A stretch of 64,000 nt of DNA. It comes from Catenuloplanes niger. Its GTDB lineage: Bacteria > Actinomycetota > Actinomycetes > Mycobacteriales > Micromonosporaceae. Where the stretch lies: NCBI RefSeq assembly GCF_031458255.1, contig NZ_JAVDYC010000001.1:3605001-3669000 (forward strand). Direction: 5' to 3'. The notes below the pieces were generated by a model. The model did no database searches, had not been told where the DNA came from, and was given only the letters and a program-made list of their open reading frames with translations. The translations under genes and the position numbers were made by a program. How positions within the stretch are numbered: position 1 is the first letter of the stretch; the number at the start of each line of letters is the position of its first letter. This document shows, piece by piece, positions 53,203-62,042 of the stretch.

Positions 53203-53994
53203 TCACTCGTCGAAGCTGAACTCGAACTCGCCGCTCTCGATGCGGTCGATGAGTTGGTGGACGTCGTCAGCCTGTGGGATTCCGGTCTCCCAGCCGGCGC
53301 TGGTGATGTCGATCAGCAGCACCGGTGCGGGGTCTTTCCGCAGGTCCAGCGCCAGTTGCTCGCGGGAACCGTCGCCGCCGATGATCGCGATGCCGGTGTG
53401 TGCGCCGGTGGCCTCGTCCCATGCCTCGTGCAGGCCGAGCATCTCGCGCGGCGTGTTGAGCCATACGTATGCTCCGCTCGTCAGCCATCCCCGCCGGAAC
53501 CAGGACTCGCCTTGCAGATAGCGTCGCCATGCCTGCGGTAGGGGCCGGCCGAGGGCCTGCTCGGCTTCGGTGAACTCGGCGTCGGTGAGCGGGCCCCGAT
53601 AGTCGGCCTCCTCCCTGATCGCGCCGATGATGTGGGCGTTGAGTTCGGCGCAGTCGCTTGCCGGGATCCGATACTCGAGCTCGTCGTGGCGAGTGTCGTG
53701 GAATGCCTCGTAGCGATCCAGGAATGCCCGGAGGACGTCGAACTGGATCACGTATCCCATGCCCTCGGCGGGCACGGTCCGCTCGCGACACATCCGCACG
53801 GCACGCTGACGATCAGGTCCGGCGGAGAAGACCGGCTGATCCGGGAGCCGCACCGGCCAGGCGCGCCATCCTGACGAAGCGACGAAGTCCAGTTCGGCCT
53901 GGCCGACAGACCGCCACAGAGTGATCGTGTCCACGTCGCCGGCATTCGACCGCTCCGCAACCAGCGCATCAGCGCTCCGGGCGTGGTCGGTCAT
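53203..53994 (-). CDS. two-domain protein with C-terminal SUKH (SMI1/KNR4) domain
   Basis: A 263-residue protein. Residues about 20-130 (TITLWRSVGQAELDFVASSGW; PVRLPDQPVFS) resemble a widespread uncharacterised domain often labelled ADP-ribosylation/crystallin J1. Residues about 140-263 (LTDAEFTEAEQALGRPLPQAW; WLNTPREMLGLHEAW; IAIIGGDGSREQLALDL) fit a SUKH domain, common in toxin-immunity proteins. The ATG is at 53992-53994. No toxin gene is adjacent. It could be an immunity or stress protein just outside the att region. Confidence 0.75.
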   Translation of the reverse strand: MTDHARSADALVAERSNAGDVDTITLWRSVGQAELDFVASSGWRAWPVRLPDQPVFSAGPDRQRAVRMCRERTVPAEGMGYVIQFDVLRAFLDRYEAFHDTRHDELEYRIPASDCAELNAHIIGAIREEADYRGPLTDAEFTEAEQALGRPLPQAWRRYLQGESWFRRGWLTSGAYVWLNTPREMLGLHEAWDEATGAHTGIAIIGGDGSREQLALDLRKDPAPVLLIDITSAGWETGIPQADDVHQLIDRIESGEFEFSFDE

Positions 53995-54075
53995 CCCGCC
54001 ATTCTCGCGCAGACGACTCCGGTCCGGTCGCCACGGGTTCTCGCGCCGGGCGGTCGGGGGTCTGGTGACGCGGGG

Positions 54076-54119
54076 CCGGCAGGGAGGCCGCCTGCGGCCG
54101 ACCGGTGCCCGCGGGAGCA
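54076..54119 (+). repeat. dispersed repeat copy B, 3' of nuoH
   Basis: 44 bases matching 33683-33726 at 41 positions, plus a following conserved block. It lies 48 bases beyond the nuoH stop, just as copy A lies beyond nuoN. See the separate finding on paired nuo flanks. Confidence 0.75.
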
Positions 54120-54166
54120 CTGGGAGCTGGGCACGCCGGAAGTGGGAAAGGGAATGTGGTTCGTCG

Positions 54167-55129
54167 TCAGAGTGCCAGGCGGACTGCGGCGGTCAGGACC
54201 AGCTGGGCCAGGGCGACCGGGACGAGGATGAGCCAGCAGAGGCGTTGGAGCTGGTCCTCGCGGAGGCGGGGGTAGGAGACGCGGAGCCAGATGATGAGGA
54301 AGGCGACCGCGAAGATCTTGATGAGGGTCCAGAGCCAGCCGAGGGTGTCGTCGGCGAACGGGCCGCGCCAGCCGCCGAGGAAGAGGACGGTGGTGAGCGC
54401 GGAGATGACGACGATGCCGACGTATTCGGCGAGCAGGAAGAAGGCGAAGCGGAGGCCGGTGTATTCGGTCATGTAGCCGAAGACCAGTTCGGAGTCGGCG
54501 ATCGGCATGTCGAACGGTGGGCGGCGGATCTCGGCGAGCGCGGCGATGAAGAAGACGGCGAGCGCGGGGGCCTGCCAGAGCAGCCACCACGGGTGCCAGG
54601 CCTCGACGATGCCGGGGAGGGACAGCGTGCCGGCGGCCATCGCGACGCTGGCCGCGGCCAGGACCAGCGGCAGTTCGTAGCCGAGCAGTTGTGCGGCGCC
54701 GCGGAGGCCGCCGAGCAGGGAGTACTTGTTCGCGGAGGCCCAGGCGGACATCAGGACGGCGACCACGCCGACGCCGACCACGGCGAGGACGAAGAAGAGG
54801 CCGATGTCGAGCGGCTGGGCGACCAGGTCGCCGGGGCCGAGCGGGATGACCAGCAGGACCAGCAGGTACGGGACGAGCGCGACCAGCGGGGCGAGCTTGA
54901 AGACGGGGGCGTCGGCGGCGCGCGGGGTGATGTCCTCCTTCTGCACGAACTTGACGCCGTCCGCGACGAGCTGGGCCCAGCCGTGGAACGCGCCGGCGTA
55001 CATCGGGCCGAGGCGACCCTGCATGTGCGCCATCACCTTGTGTTCGACCTGGCCGACGATGAGCGGCAGGGTGAGGAACGCGACCACCACGGCGGCGATC
55101 CGGATCAGCAGTTCCACCCAGAGCGGCAT
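54167..55129 (-). CDS. nuoH: NADH-quinone oxidoreductase subunit H
   Basis: A 320-residue, eight-span subunit at the base of the membrane arm, lining the quinone chamber. Family motifs are GQVEHKVMAHMQGRLGPMYAG (about 26-46, split here as GQVEHKVMAHMQG and RLGPMYAG), the acidic loop LAEIRRPPFDMPIADSELV and FGYMTEYTGLRFAFFLLAEY. The ATG at 55127-55129 shares one base with the nuoC stop. It is separated from nuoI-N by over 20 kb, including the AICE. Confidence 0.94.
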   Translation of the reverse strand: MPLWVELLIRIAAVVVAFLTLPLIVGQVEHKVMAHMQGRLGPMYAGAFHGWAQLVADGVKFVQKEDITPRAADAPVFKLAPLVALVPYLLVLLVIPLGPGDLVAQPLDIGLFFVLAVVGVGVVAVLMSAWASANKYSLLGGLRGAAQLLGYELPLVLAAASVAMAAGTLSLPGIVEAWHPWWLLWQAPALAVFFIAALAEIRRPPFDMPIADSELVFGYMTEYTGLRFAFFLLAEYVGIVVISALTTVLFLGGWRGPFADDTLGWLWTLIKIFAVAFLIIWLRVSYPRLREDQLQRLCWLILVPVALAQLVLTAAVRLAL

Positions 55130-55890
55130 CAGGCACCGGTCCCGTCGGTGTCCGGGCGCGGGGCCTGCTCCGAGACGGGCGGCGGTTCCGGCACCGGCAT
55201 GGTCCCGGGCACCTCGGCGGCCGGGCGCGCAGGGCGATCGGCGCGGTCGGGGCGGGCGGGACGGTCGGGACGGGCGGGACGGTCGGGACGGGGCGGTCGG
55301 GACGGAAGCTGGCCGGCCTGTGGTCCCCACTCGTTCGGGTCGGGGACGCCCGGCGGCCGCATCGGCGCGCGTTTGCCGCCGCCGGCCGCGGCCTCGCCCG
55401 GTTCCTTCGCGCCCGGCCACGGCTTGGCCACCCGGGAGGCCAGCACGAAGTCCTTGCGGAGCGGATGCCCCTCGAACTCCGGCGGCAGCAGCAGCGGTTT
55501 CAGGTCGTGGTGCCCGGTGAACCCGATCCCGAACATCTCGAACGTCTCCCGCTCGTGCCACGCCGCGCCGGGGTAGAGCCCGACGATCGACTCGAGCTCC
55601 GGCGCGTCCCGCGGCACCCGGGTGCGGATCAGCACGCCGTCGCGGCGGCGGGTCGACCACAGGTGCGCCACGACCGCGAACCCACCGTCGAGTTCGTCCA
55701 CCGCGGACAACCAGTCGAAGAAGTCACAGCCCAGTCCGGCCGGGGAGCGGGCCGCCCGGCACGCGGCCCACCAGCGCGCGGGCGGCACGTCCACGGTGGC
55801 CCGCGCGAACGCGTCCCCGCCGGCCGAGACCGAGGCCTCGGCGTCGCTGAGCTGGCTGACCAGACGGGTGCCGACCTCTTCGGGCGTCAT
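55129..55890 (-). CDS. nuoC: NADH-quinone oxidoreductase subunit C
   Basis: A 253-residue protein. The 30-kDa subunit domain occupies about residues 30-160, with [23 protein letters not shown] and [10 protein letters not shown]. The C-terminal 90 residues are a low-complexity, Arg/Pro/Asp-rich tail with repeated RPDRPA units. The ATG at 55888-55890 gives [11 protein letters not shown]; an ATG at 55911 is an alternative. It lies directly upstream of nuoH, without the nuoD that normally follows nuoC. Confidence 0.92.
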   Translation of the reverse strand: MTPEEVGTRLVSQLSDAEASVSAGGDAFARATVDVPPARWWAACRAARSPAGLGCDFFDWLSAVDELDGGFAVVAHLWSTRRRDGVLIRTRVPRDAPELESIVGLYPGAAWHERETFEMFGIGFTGHHDLKPLLLPPEFEGHPLRKDFVLASRVAKPWPGAKEPGEAAAGGGKRAPMRPPGVPDPNEWGPQAGQLPSRPPRPDRPARPDRPARPDRADRPARPAAEVPGTMPVPEPPPVSEQAPRPDTDGTGA

Positions 55891-55923
55891 AGGAACAGAT
55901 CCTAGGGACATCGAGGGTACGTG

Positions 55924-56406
55924 TCAGAGCCTCAGCGACCAGGTTTCTTCCACGAGGTCGTGCCCGTGCGCCCGGACCGGCACCGCATCGTCCATCGTGA
56001 ATCCCGCTCGGGTGTAGATCCGGCGGGCCGCCGTCATCGCGTCGTACGTGCCGAGCACCATCCGGGTGTATCCGGCCGCCCGCGCGAACCGGACGCACTC
56101 GGCGACCAGCCGGCCGCCCACGCCGAGCCCGCGCGCGGACGCCTCCACCAGCAGCACGCGCAGCTTGGCGGTGGTGTCGTCGTGCCGAACGCACATGATC
56201 GACCCGACCGGCTCGCCGTCCGCGTCCGCGATCCAGACGGCCTCGCGCGCGGGGTCGTGCGCGGTGGCGAACCCGGCGACGATCCGCGCCACCCACGCCT
56301 CGAACGTCACGTCGAAGCCGTGCTCGGCCGCGTAGACCGCGCCGTGCCGCTGCACGATCCAGCCGAACTCGCCGGGGCGCGGCGCCCGGAGCGTGACGGT
56401 GGCCAT
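55924..56406 (-). CDS. GNAT-family N-acetyltransferase
   Basis: A 160-residue GNAT domain with the acetyl-CoA loop LLVEASARGLGVGGRLV (ARGLGVG, about residues 88-94) and a C-terminal YTRAGF motif. The N-terminal RAPRPGEFGWIVQRHGAVYA resembles MarR-linked GNATs, which begin with this pattern, but no MarR part is present. The ATG is at 56404-56406. The substrate is unknown. It is 34 bases upstream of the nuoC region and likely independent. Confidence 0.88.
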   Translation of the reverse strand: MATVTLRAPRPGEFGWIVQRHGAVYAAEHGFDVTFEAWVARIVAGFATAHDPAREAVWIADADGEPVGSIMCVRHDDTTAKLRVLLVEASARGLGVGGRLVAECVRFARAAGYTRMVLGTYDAMTAARRIYTRAGFTMDDAVPVRAHGHDLVEETWSLRL

Positions 56407-56450
56407 GAGACCGAAGAATAGAGTGCGGCCGCGGGGGAACATCGGTGGAC

Positions 56451-57488
56451 ATGCGGGGACTGACCATCACGCCGGGGACGGCCGGATCACTGCGGCTCGC
56501 CGAGGATCTGCCGGAGCCGCCGGACGACGAGGGCCAGGTGCTGGTCGAGGCGGTCGCGGTCGGTGTCTGCGGCACCGACCGGGAGATCATCGACGGCGAC
56601 TACGGCGAGGCGCCCGGCGACGGGGAGCTGGTGATCGGGCACGAGTCGCTGGGCCGGGTGCTGGCGGATCCGACCGGCACGTTCGAGGCCGGTGACCTGG
56701 TCGCCGGCATCGTCCGCCACCCCGACCCGGTCCCGTGCCCGAACTGCGCGGCCGGCGAGTGGGACATGTGCCGCAACGGCCGCTACACGGAGCACGGCAT
56801 CAAGGGCCGGCACGGGTTCGCGCGCGAGCGTTACCGGCTGGAGCCGGACTTCGCGGTCAGGTTGGAGCCCGGGCTCGGGCTGGCCGGTGTGCTGCTGGAG
56901 CCGGCGAGCGTGCTGGCGAAGGCGTGGGAGCACATCGAGCGGATCGGCGCGCGGTCGGTCTGGCGGCCGGAGACCGTGCTGGTCACCGGCGCCGGGCCGA
57001 TCGGGTTGCTGGCCGCGCTGCTCGGCACCCAGCGTGGACTGGACGTGCACGTGCTCGACCACAACACCGAGGGGCACAAGCCGGCGCTGGCCCGCGAGCT
57101 GGGTGTCACGTACCACCCGGAGCCGGTCGGTGAGATCGACTTCGAGCCGGACGTGATCATCGAGTGCACCGCGGTGCCGTCGATCGTGCTGGACGTGATG
57201 GCGAAGGTCGGCCCGAACGGCATGGCGTGCCTGACCGGCGTCTCCGATCCGGGCCGGCGCAACCAGGTGGACGCGGGCGCGCTCAACCGCCAGCTGGTCC
57301 TGGAGAACAACGTGGTGTTCGGCACCGTGAACGCGAACCGGCGGCACTGGGAGGCCGCGGCGGACGCGCTGGCCCGCGCGGACCGCTCCTGGCTGACCGG
57401 GCTGATCACCAAGCGGGTGCCGGTCGCGTCGTTCGAGGACGCCTACGGCGACAACAAGGGCGAGGTCAAGATCGCGGTGGAGTTCTAG
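56451..57488 (+). CDS. zinc-dependent glucose 1-dehydrogenase-like MDR protein
   Basis: A 345-residue medium-chain dehydrogenase. The catalytic zinc site is VGVCGTD and GHE; the structural zinc site is CPNCAAGEWDMC. A Rossmann fingerprint VTGAGPIGLLAALLG (about 183-197) follows, then LDHNTEGHKPALARELGV. The sequence NGRYTEHGIKGRHGFARE is typical of the archaeal-type glucose dehydrogenases, which oxidise glucose to gluconolactone with NAD(P). The ATG is at 56451; a GTG two codons upstream is possible. Confidence 0.85.
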   Translation: MRGLTITPGTAGSLRLAEDLPEPPDDEGQVLVEAVAVGVCGTDREIIDGDYGEAPGDGELVIGHESLGRVLADPTGTFEAGDLVAGIVRHPDPVPCPNCAAGEWDMCRNGRYTEHGIKGRHGFARERYRLEPDFAVRLEPGLGLAGVLLEPASVLAKAWEHIERIGARSVWRPETVLVTGAGPIGLLAALLGTQRGLDVHVLDHNTEGHKPALARELGVTYHPEPVGEIDFEPDVIIECTAVPSIVLDVMAKVGPNGMACLTGVSDPGRRNQVDAGALNRQLVLENNVVFGTVNANRRHWEAAADALARADRSWLTGLITKRVPVASFEDAYGDNKGEVKIAVEF

Positions 57489-57500
57489 GCCTGGGCGCGG

Positions 57501-58799
57501 CTAGAGGCCCGGCAGCCGGCCGTTGCGGAAGAGGTCGACGAACTGCTGGTGGTCCGCGCGGGCCCGGTCGCCGTAGACGTGGGCGAACTCGACCAGGTGC
57601 CGGACGAAGCCGGTCTCGTCCCGGTCGACCTCGGCCACGATCTCCTCCTCGGTGGAGAAGTCGACCAGGTCGTGGGCGGACTCGTCGTCCGCGACCGAGT
57701 GCATGCGGGCCACCGCGCGCCCGAGGTCCGCGACCACGCCGGTCAGCTCCTCGCGCTCGTTGACGTCGGACCAGTCCAGGTCCGCCGCGTACGGGGAGAC
57801 CTCGGCGACCAGCTGGCCGACGCCGTCGATCTCGGTGTAGCCGAGCCACGGGTCCGCGTGCGCCTGCAGGGCCCGCTGCGACTCGGACGTACGGTGGCCC
57901 TGGTGCTTGAAGTAGCCGTGCACGGCCTGGTCGCCGATGTGCCGCGCGACCGCCGGGACCTGCGCCTGCTTCATGTAGATGACCACGTCGTTCTCCAGCG
58001 CCTGGGTGTGCCCCTCCAGCAGGATGTTGTACGACGGAAGCCCGGCCGACCCGATGCCCACGCCCTTGCGCAGCACGATGTCCTTGATGTGCGCCTCCAC
58101 CGGGCGCCGGCTCGGCAGCGTGCCCAGGTAACGCTGGAACGCCGCGGTCACGGTCTCCCGCGCCGCGTCGTCGATCTCGTAGACGCCGTCCGCGAGCGTG
58201 AACCGCCGCTCGTAGTTGTCGATCGTGGTCTGCGCGGCCAGCAGGTCCACCCGCGTGTTGAGCCGGGCCTGCTGCAGCACCTTGAGCAGCACGCCGTCCG
58301 CGTTCGCCAGCGTGATCGAGCCGATCGCGTCGTCGCCGCCGCGCGCGATCGCCCGGAGCTCCGTCAGGTACGCCCGGGCGAACGCGGTGACCAGCTCGCC
58401 GATCACGTCGTCGGACAGCGCCTTGGCGTACCCGATCAGCGCGACGCTGGCCGCGAAGCGCTTGAGGTCCCAGGAGAACGGGCCCACGTACGCCTCGTCG
58501 AAGTCGTTGACGTTGAAGACCAGCTCGCCGGAGCCGTTCATGTACGTCCCGAAGTTCTCCGCGTGCAGGTCGCCGTGGATCCACACCCGGCTGGTCCGCG
58601 CGTTCAGGAACCGGTCGTCCGCGAAGTCACCGGTCATGTCCGCGTAGAACAGGGCCGCGCTGCCCCGGTAGAACGCGAACGGTGACGCCGCCATTTTCCG
58701 GAACTTCCGGCGGAACGCGGCCGGGTCCACCGCGATCAGCTCCCCGAACTCCCGCATGAGCACGTCGACGATGTGCACGGCACGCTGATCGCTTCCCAT
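57501..58799 (-). CDS. DUF2252-family protein
   Basis: A 432-residue protein with the family hallmarks FYRGSAALFYADMTGD, VWIHGDLHAENFGTYMN, FNVNDFDEAYVGPFSWDLKR and YNILLEGH. The HGDLHxxN and DFDE motifs resemble the catalytic loop and metal-binding loop of aminoglycoside phosphotransferase/kinase-like folds. The biological function is unknown. The ATG is at 58797-58799. It stands convergent to the dehydrogenase gene. Confidence 0.9.
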   Translation of the reverse strand: MGSDQRAVHIVDVLMREFGELIAVDPAAFRRKFRKMAASPFAFYRGSAALFYADMTGDFADDRFLNARTSRVWIHGDLHAENFGTYMNGSGELVFNVNDFDEAYVGPFSWDLKRFAASVALIGYAKALSDDVIGELVTAFARAYLTELRAIARGGDDAIGSITLANADGVLLKVLQQARLNTRVDLLAAQTTIDNYERRFTLADGVYEIDDAARETVTAAFQRYLGTLPSRRPVEAHIKDIVLRKGVGIGSAGLPSYNILLEGHTQALENDVVIYMKQAQVPAVARHIGDQAVHGYFKHQGHRTSESQRALQAHADPWLGYTEIDGVGQLVAEVSPYAADLDWSDVNEREELTGVVADLGRAVARMHSVADDESAHDLVDFSTEEEIVAEVDRDETGFVRHLVEFAHVYGDRARADHQQFVDLFRNGRLPGL

Positions 58800-58892
58800 G
58801 GTCGCGAGGCTAGCCCCGCGACGCCAACGACAGGCGGTTATGCGGCGAATCGGGCCGGGCGGCGCCGCCACCGCCCGGCCCGGGGCCGTCGG

Positions 58893-60440
58893 TCAGGGAC
58901 GGGTGCCGCAGTGCGTCGCGATGTCCAGCGCGATCGCCGTGGTACCGCCCGCGGTGACCGCGACCGGGCCGTGCCAGCAGTCGAAGCCGTCGCCCGAGAC
59001 GTGCACGAGGACGTCCTCGGTGTGCAGTGCGCCGAGCGTCGCCGCGCCGTCATAGATGTATCCGTGGGCCGCGTGGTCACCGGTGACCGCGTTGCGGACC
59101 TCGGCGTGCCCCCAGGCCACCGGTGCACCGTCGCCGCCGGTCACCTCGATGGTCAGCACGCCGCCCTCCGGCACGGACGCGTCGGCCGTCGCGGTGCCGC
59201 CCGCGGTGACCGCGACCGGGGTGGCGGCGAACCGGTCGGCGGTGCCACCGGACCGCTGCCAGGCCCGGGTGACCGAGACGAACTCCAGCGGCCACTCGTA
59301 GGGCCCGAGGGTGGACAGCGTGTAGCGGCCGGTGGCGTCGGTGCAGTGCCGGCCGCCGGACCCCAGGCCGGCGTTCCGCCCGACCGCGTAGGGGTAGACG
59401 CACGTGCCCTGCGCCGGCTGACCGGTGGCGGCGCTGGTCACGACGCCGGTAACGGTGCCGGGCCGGTCCATCCGGATCTCCGGCAGCACCACCGTCTGCT
59501 TCTCCGCCGGGGTCACGATCAGCGCCTCGCGCTGGTCGCCGGTGCCGCCGTCCGCGGTCATCCACTGGTCGCCGTAGTTCGGCTGTGCCGTGGGCCGCGG
59601 GAGCTCCCAGGCGTACAGCTGCACGGGGATCGGCTCGGCGAGCGGGCCGATGCGCAGCACGCCCGACTCGTCCGAGCAGGCGCTGCCGAGTGGGCTGTAG
59701 GTCCGGGTGTAGTGCATCCCGCCCGCGGCCGGATCGGCGACCGAGACACAGATGTTCGCCAGCGGGGCGCCGGTCTCCGCGTCGACCGCGGTGGTCTGTA
59801 TCCCGGAACCGCGGCGCAACTCCGCGGTCAGGGCCGTCTCCATGCCCCGGGTGATCGTCACCCGCCGGTCGGAGTCGGGCTCCAGCGGGAAGTAGTCGGG
59901 CGCGGCGGTGACCGCGTACAGCCAGGTGCCGGGTTGCATGTCGTCCAGCGTCACGACCCCGTTCGTGCCGCAGCGCCACCCGGCCTGGTAGGTGTGCACC
60001 TGGACGCACGGGCGCGGAACCGGCGCCCCGGTCTCGGCGTCGACGACGGTCACGCGGACCGCGCCGCCCGGGAGCCACTCCTCGTCCACCGTGAGCGTCT
60101 GACCGCCGGCCACGGTGAACACGGTCGCGGCCGCCCTGTCCTCCGCGCCCGGCACCCACTGGAAGCCGCGCGAGTTGTCGTAGATGGAGATCCGATAGTC
60201 ACCGGCCGGCACGCCCTCGATGCGGTAGCGGCCGTCGCCGAGATCCCAGGTGTAGGCGGTCGCCGACCAGCCGCCGCTCACGGCTTCGGCGGTGACATGG
60301 GCGTCGGCGGGCGCGCCGTGCCGATCGGTGATGCGGCCCTCGACGGTGCCGGTGGGGGCCTCCGCCGACGCGGGCACGGGTGACAGGACAAGCAACGCCA
60401 TCGCAGTAAGTGACGCCAAAGTGACACGAGGCAATCCCAT
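58893..60440 (-). CDS. secreted protein with carboxypeptidase-regulatory-like repeats
   Basis: A 515-residue protein. A signal peptide (about residues 1-26, ending PASAEA) is followed by four or five beta-sandwich repeats with the consensus VxGxVTDxxTGxPxxxxxV...Y.I.GVPAGDYRI, as in CarboxypepD_reg/Cna-B domains. Paired cysteines (e.g. PCVQVH...WRCG; CVYPY...HCTD) suggest disulfides. It is likely an extracellular structural or binding protein. The ATG at 60438-60440 starts MGLPRVTLASLTAMALLVLS. No catalytic residues are visible. Confidence 0.82.
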   Translation of the reverse strand: MGLPRVTLASLTAMALLVLSPVPASAEAPTGTVEGRITDRHGAPADAHVTAEAVSGGWSATAYTWDLGDGRYRIEGVPAGDYRISIYDNSRGFQWVPGAEDRAAATVFTVAGGQTLTVDEEWLPGGAVRVTVVDAETGAPVPRPCVQVHTYQAGWRCGTNGVVTLDDMQPGTWLYAVTAAPDYFPLEPDSDRRVTITRGMETALTAELRRGSGIQTTAVDAETGAPLANICVSVADPAAGGMHYTRTYSPLGSACSDESGVLRIGPLAEPIPVQLYAWELPRPTAQPNYGDQWMTADGGTGDQREALIVTPAEKQTVVLPEIRMDRPGTVTGVVTSAATGQPAQGTCVYPYAVGRNAGLGSGGRHCTDATGRYTLSTLGPYEWPLEFVSVTRAWQRSGGTADRFAATPVAVTAGGTATADASVPEGGVLTIEVTGGDGAPVAWGHAEVRNAVTGDHAAHGYIYDGAATLGALHTEDVLVHVSGDGFDCWHGPVAVTAGGTTAIALDIATHCGTRP

Positions 60441-60469
60441 GCCGCGAATCCTAAGTGGACGGCACAAGC

Positions 60470-60994
60470 TCAGGACGGCGGCGGGACGATCGGGGCGGTG
60501 AGGGCGCGGGGGTCGGGGCGGGAGACGCCGCCGAGGCCGGACTCCTCCGCGGCGATCTTCTCCTGGAGGCGGAGGATGCCGTGCAGGAGCGCCTCGGGGC
60601 GGGGCGGGCAGCCGGGGACGTAGACGTCGACCGGGATGAGCTGGTCGACGCCCTTGGTGACGGAGTAGGAGTCCCAGTACGGGCCGCCGCAGTTGGCGCA
60701 GGAGCCGAACGAGATGACGTACTTCGGCTCGGGCATCTGGTCGTAGAGGCGCTTGATGGCCGGCGCCATCTTGTCCGTCACGGTGCCGGAGACGACCATC
60801 AGGTCGGCCTGCCGCGGGCTGTGCGCGAACGGGATGACGCCGAGCCGCATGAAGTCGTGCCGGCCCATGCTGGCCGCGATGAACTCGATCGCGCAGCAGG
60901 CCAGGCCGAAGTTGAACACCCAGAGTGAGTAGCGCCGCCCCCAGTTCAGCACGAACTTGATGGGCTCGCCGAGGACCTGCGGGAAACCGGTCAC
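60470..60994 (-). CDS. nuoB: NADH-quinone oxidoreductase subunit B
   Basis: A 174-residue subunit that holds the terminal 4Fe-4S cluster N2. The ligands are C33, C34 ([10 protein letters not shown]), C99 ([10 protein letters not shown]) and C129 ([10 protein letters not shown]). The start is GTG 60992-60994. It stands alone, 4.6 kb from nuoC-nuoH and 27 kb from nuoI-N; nuoA and nuoD are not adjacent. Confidence 0.93.
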   Translation of the reverse strand: MTGFPQVLGEPIKFVLNWGRRYSLWVFNFGLACCAIEFIAASMGRHDFMRLGVIPFAHSPRQADLMVVSGTVTDKMAPAIKRLYDQMPEPKYVISFGSCANCGGPYWDSYSVTKGVDQLIPVDVYVPGCPPRPEALLHGILRLQEKIAAEESGLGGVSRPDPRALTAPIVPPPS

Positions 60995-61012
60995 CCAGGC
61001 ACTCTAACCCCG

Positions 61013-61861
61013 TTATCGGGCGACGAGCGCGGCTTCTTCCTCCTCGACCCGCCGGTTCCACTCCGCCTTGGACGACTGCCAGCCGTCCTCGTCCGCGCCG
61101 CGGCGCCAGTAACCCGAGATGGAGAGCCGGTCCATGGGCACACCGAGCTCAAGCTTGAGAAGCCGGCGGAACTCCTTCACGAAGGTCGCCTCGCCGTGCA
61201 CGAACGCCTGCAGGTCGCCGGCGGGGAACGCCGGGACGGCCGCGCGCACGGTCTCGACCAGCCGCGCGCCGACGGCGGCGTCACCGCGGTGCACCCAGAT
61301 GATCTCGGCGAGCCCGTCGGTGTCCAGCTTCTGCTCCTCCTCGGGCCCGCTGACCTCGATGAACACGCGGGCCTGGGCGCCGAGCGGCAGACGCTCCAGC
61401 GACGCGCCGATGGCCGGCAGCGCGCTCTCGTCACCGATCAGCAGGTGCCAGCCGGCGGCCGGGTCGGGCAGGTAGGCGCCGCCGGGGCCCATCATGGTGA
61501 GGGTGTCGCCGGGACGCGCACGGTCGGCCCACGGGCCGGCGATGCCCTCGTCGCCGTGGTGCACGAAGTCGATCGCCAACTCCAGCGTGGCCGGGTTCCA
61601 GGAGCGCACCGTGTAGGTCCGGATGCGGGGCCAGACCTCACGGGGCATGTCGCGGCGGACCGCGGCCATGTCGAGCGGGTCCGGGTAGTCGACGCCGTCC
61701 TGCGGGAAGCACAGCTTCACGTAGTGGTCGGAGAACTCACCCGCACCGAATCCGGCCAGCTCGTCGCCGGTGAGCCAGACGCGGATCATGTGCGGTGTGA
61801 TCCGCTCGGTGCGGGTCACGATCGCGGTCCGCGCCTGCGGCGTGCGCCGGGGCTCAGGCAT
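61013..61861 (-). CDS. siderophore-interacting protein (ViuB-type ferric reductase)
   Basis: A 282-residue flavoprotein. The FAD-binding RTYTVRSWNP motif is at about residue 80, followed by DFVHHGDEGIAGPWADRARPGD and the NAD(P)H-binding ISGYWRRGADEDGW. It reduces ferric siderophores to release iron. The ATG is at 61859-61861. An iron box about 30 bases upstream predicts control by a DtxR/IdeR-type repressor. Confidence 0.93.
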   Translation of the reverse strand: MPEPRRTPQARTAIVTRTERITPHMIRVWLTGDELAGFGAGEFSDHYVKLCFPQDGVDYPDPLDMAAVRRDMPREVWPRIRTYTVRSWNPATLELAIDFVHHGDEGIAGPWADRARPGDTLTMMGPGGAYLPDPAAGWHLLIGDESALPAIGASLERLPLGAQARVFIEVSGPEEEQKLDTDGLAEIIWVHRGDAAVGARLVETVRAAVPAFPAGDLQAFVHGEATFVKEFRRLLKLELGVPMDRLSISGYWRRGADEDGWQSSKAEWNRRVEEEEAALVAR

Positions 61862-61887
61862 GCCAGGCCTCCCGAATCGAAGAATTG

Positions 61888-61906
61888 AACTAAGGCTAGC
61901 CTAACC
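61888..61906 (-). promoter_or_regulatory. DtxR/IdeR-type iron box
   Basis: The 19-base palindromic segment containing TAAGGCTAGCCTAAC closely matches the consensus TTAGGTTAGSCTAACCTAA and lies 27 bases upstream of the siderophore-interacting protein gene. Confidence 0.75.
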
Positions 61907-62042
61907 ACAACCCGCCCTTTGTGCGCCAGCCCTCCGATGCCGCAATTTTCTGTGACGTGCGTTCCCATCCTGGCAATGCGAGAAGACCCTGGCCGGAGCA
62001 GGGTTCCCGGGCGGAACCGCAATACACCTCACAACAACAAGA

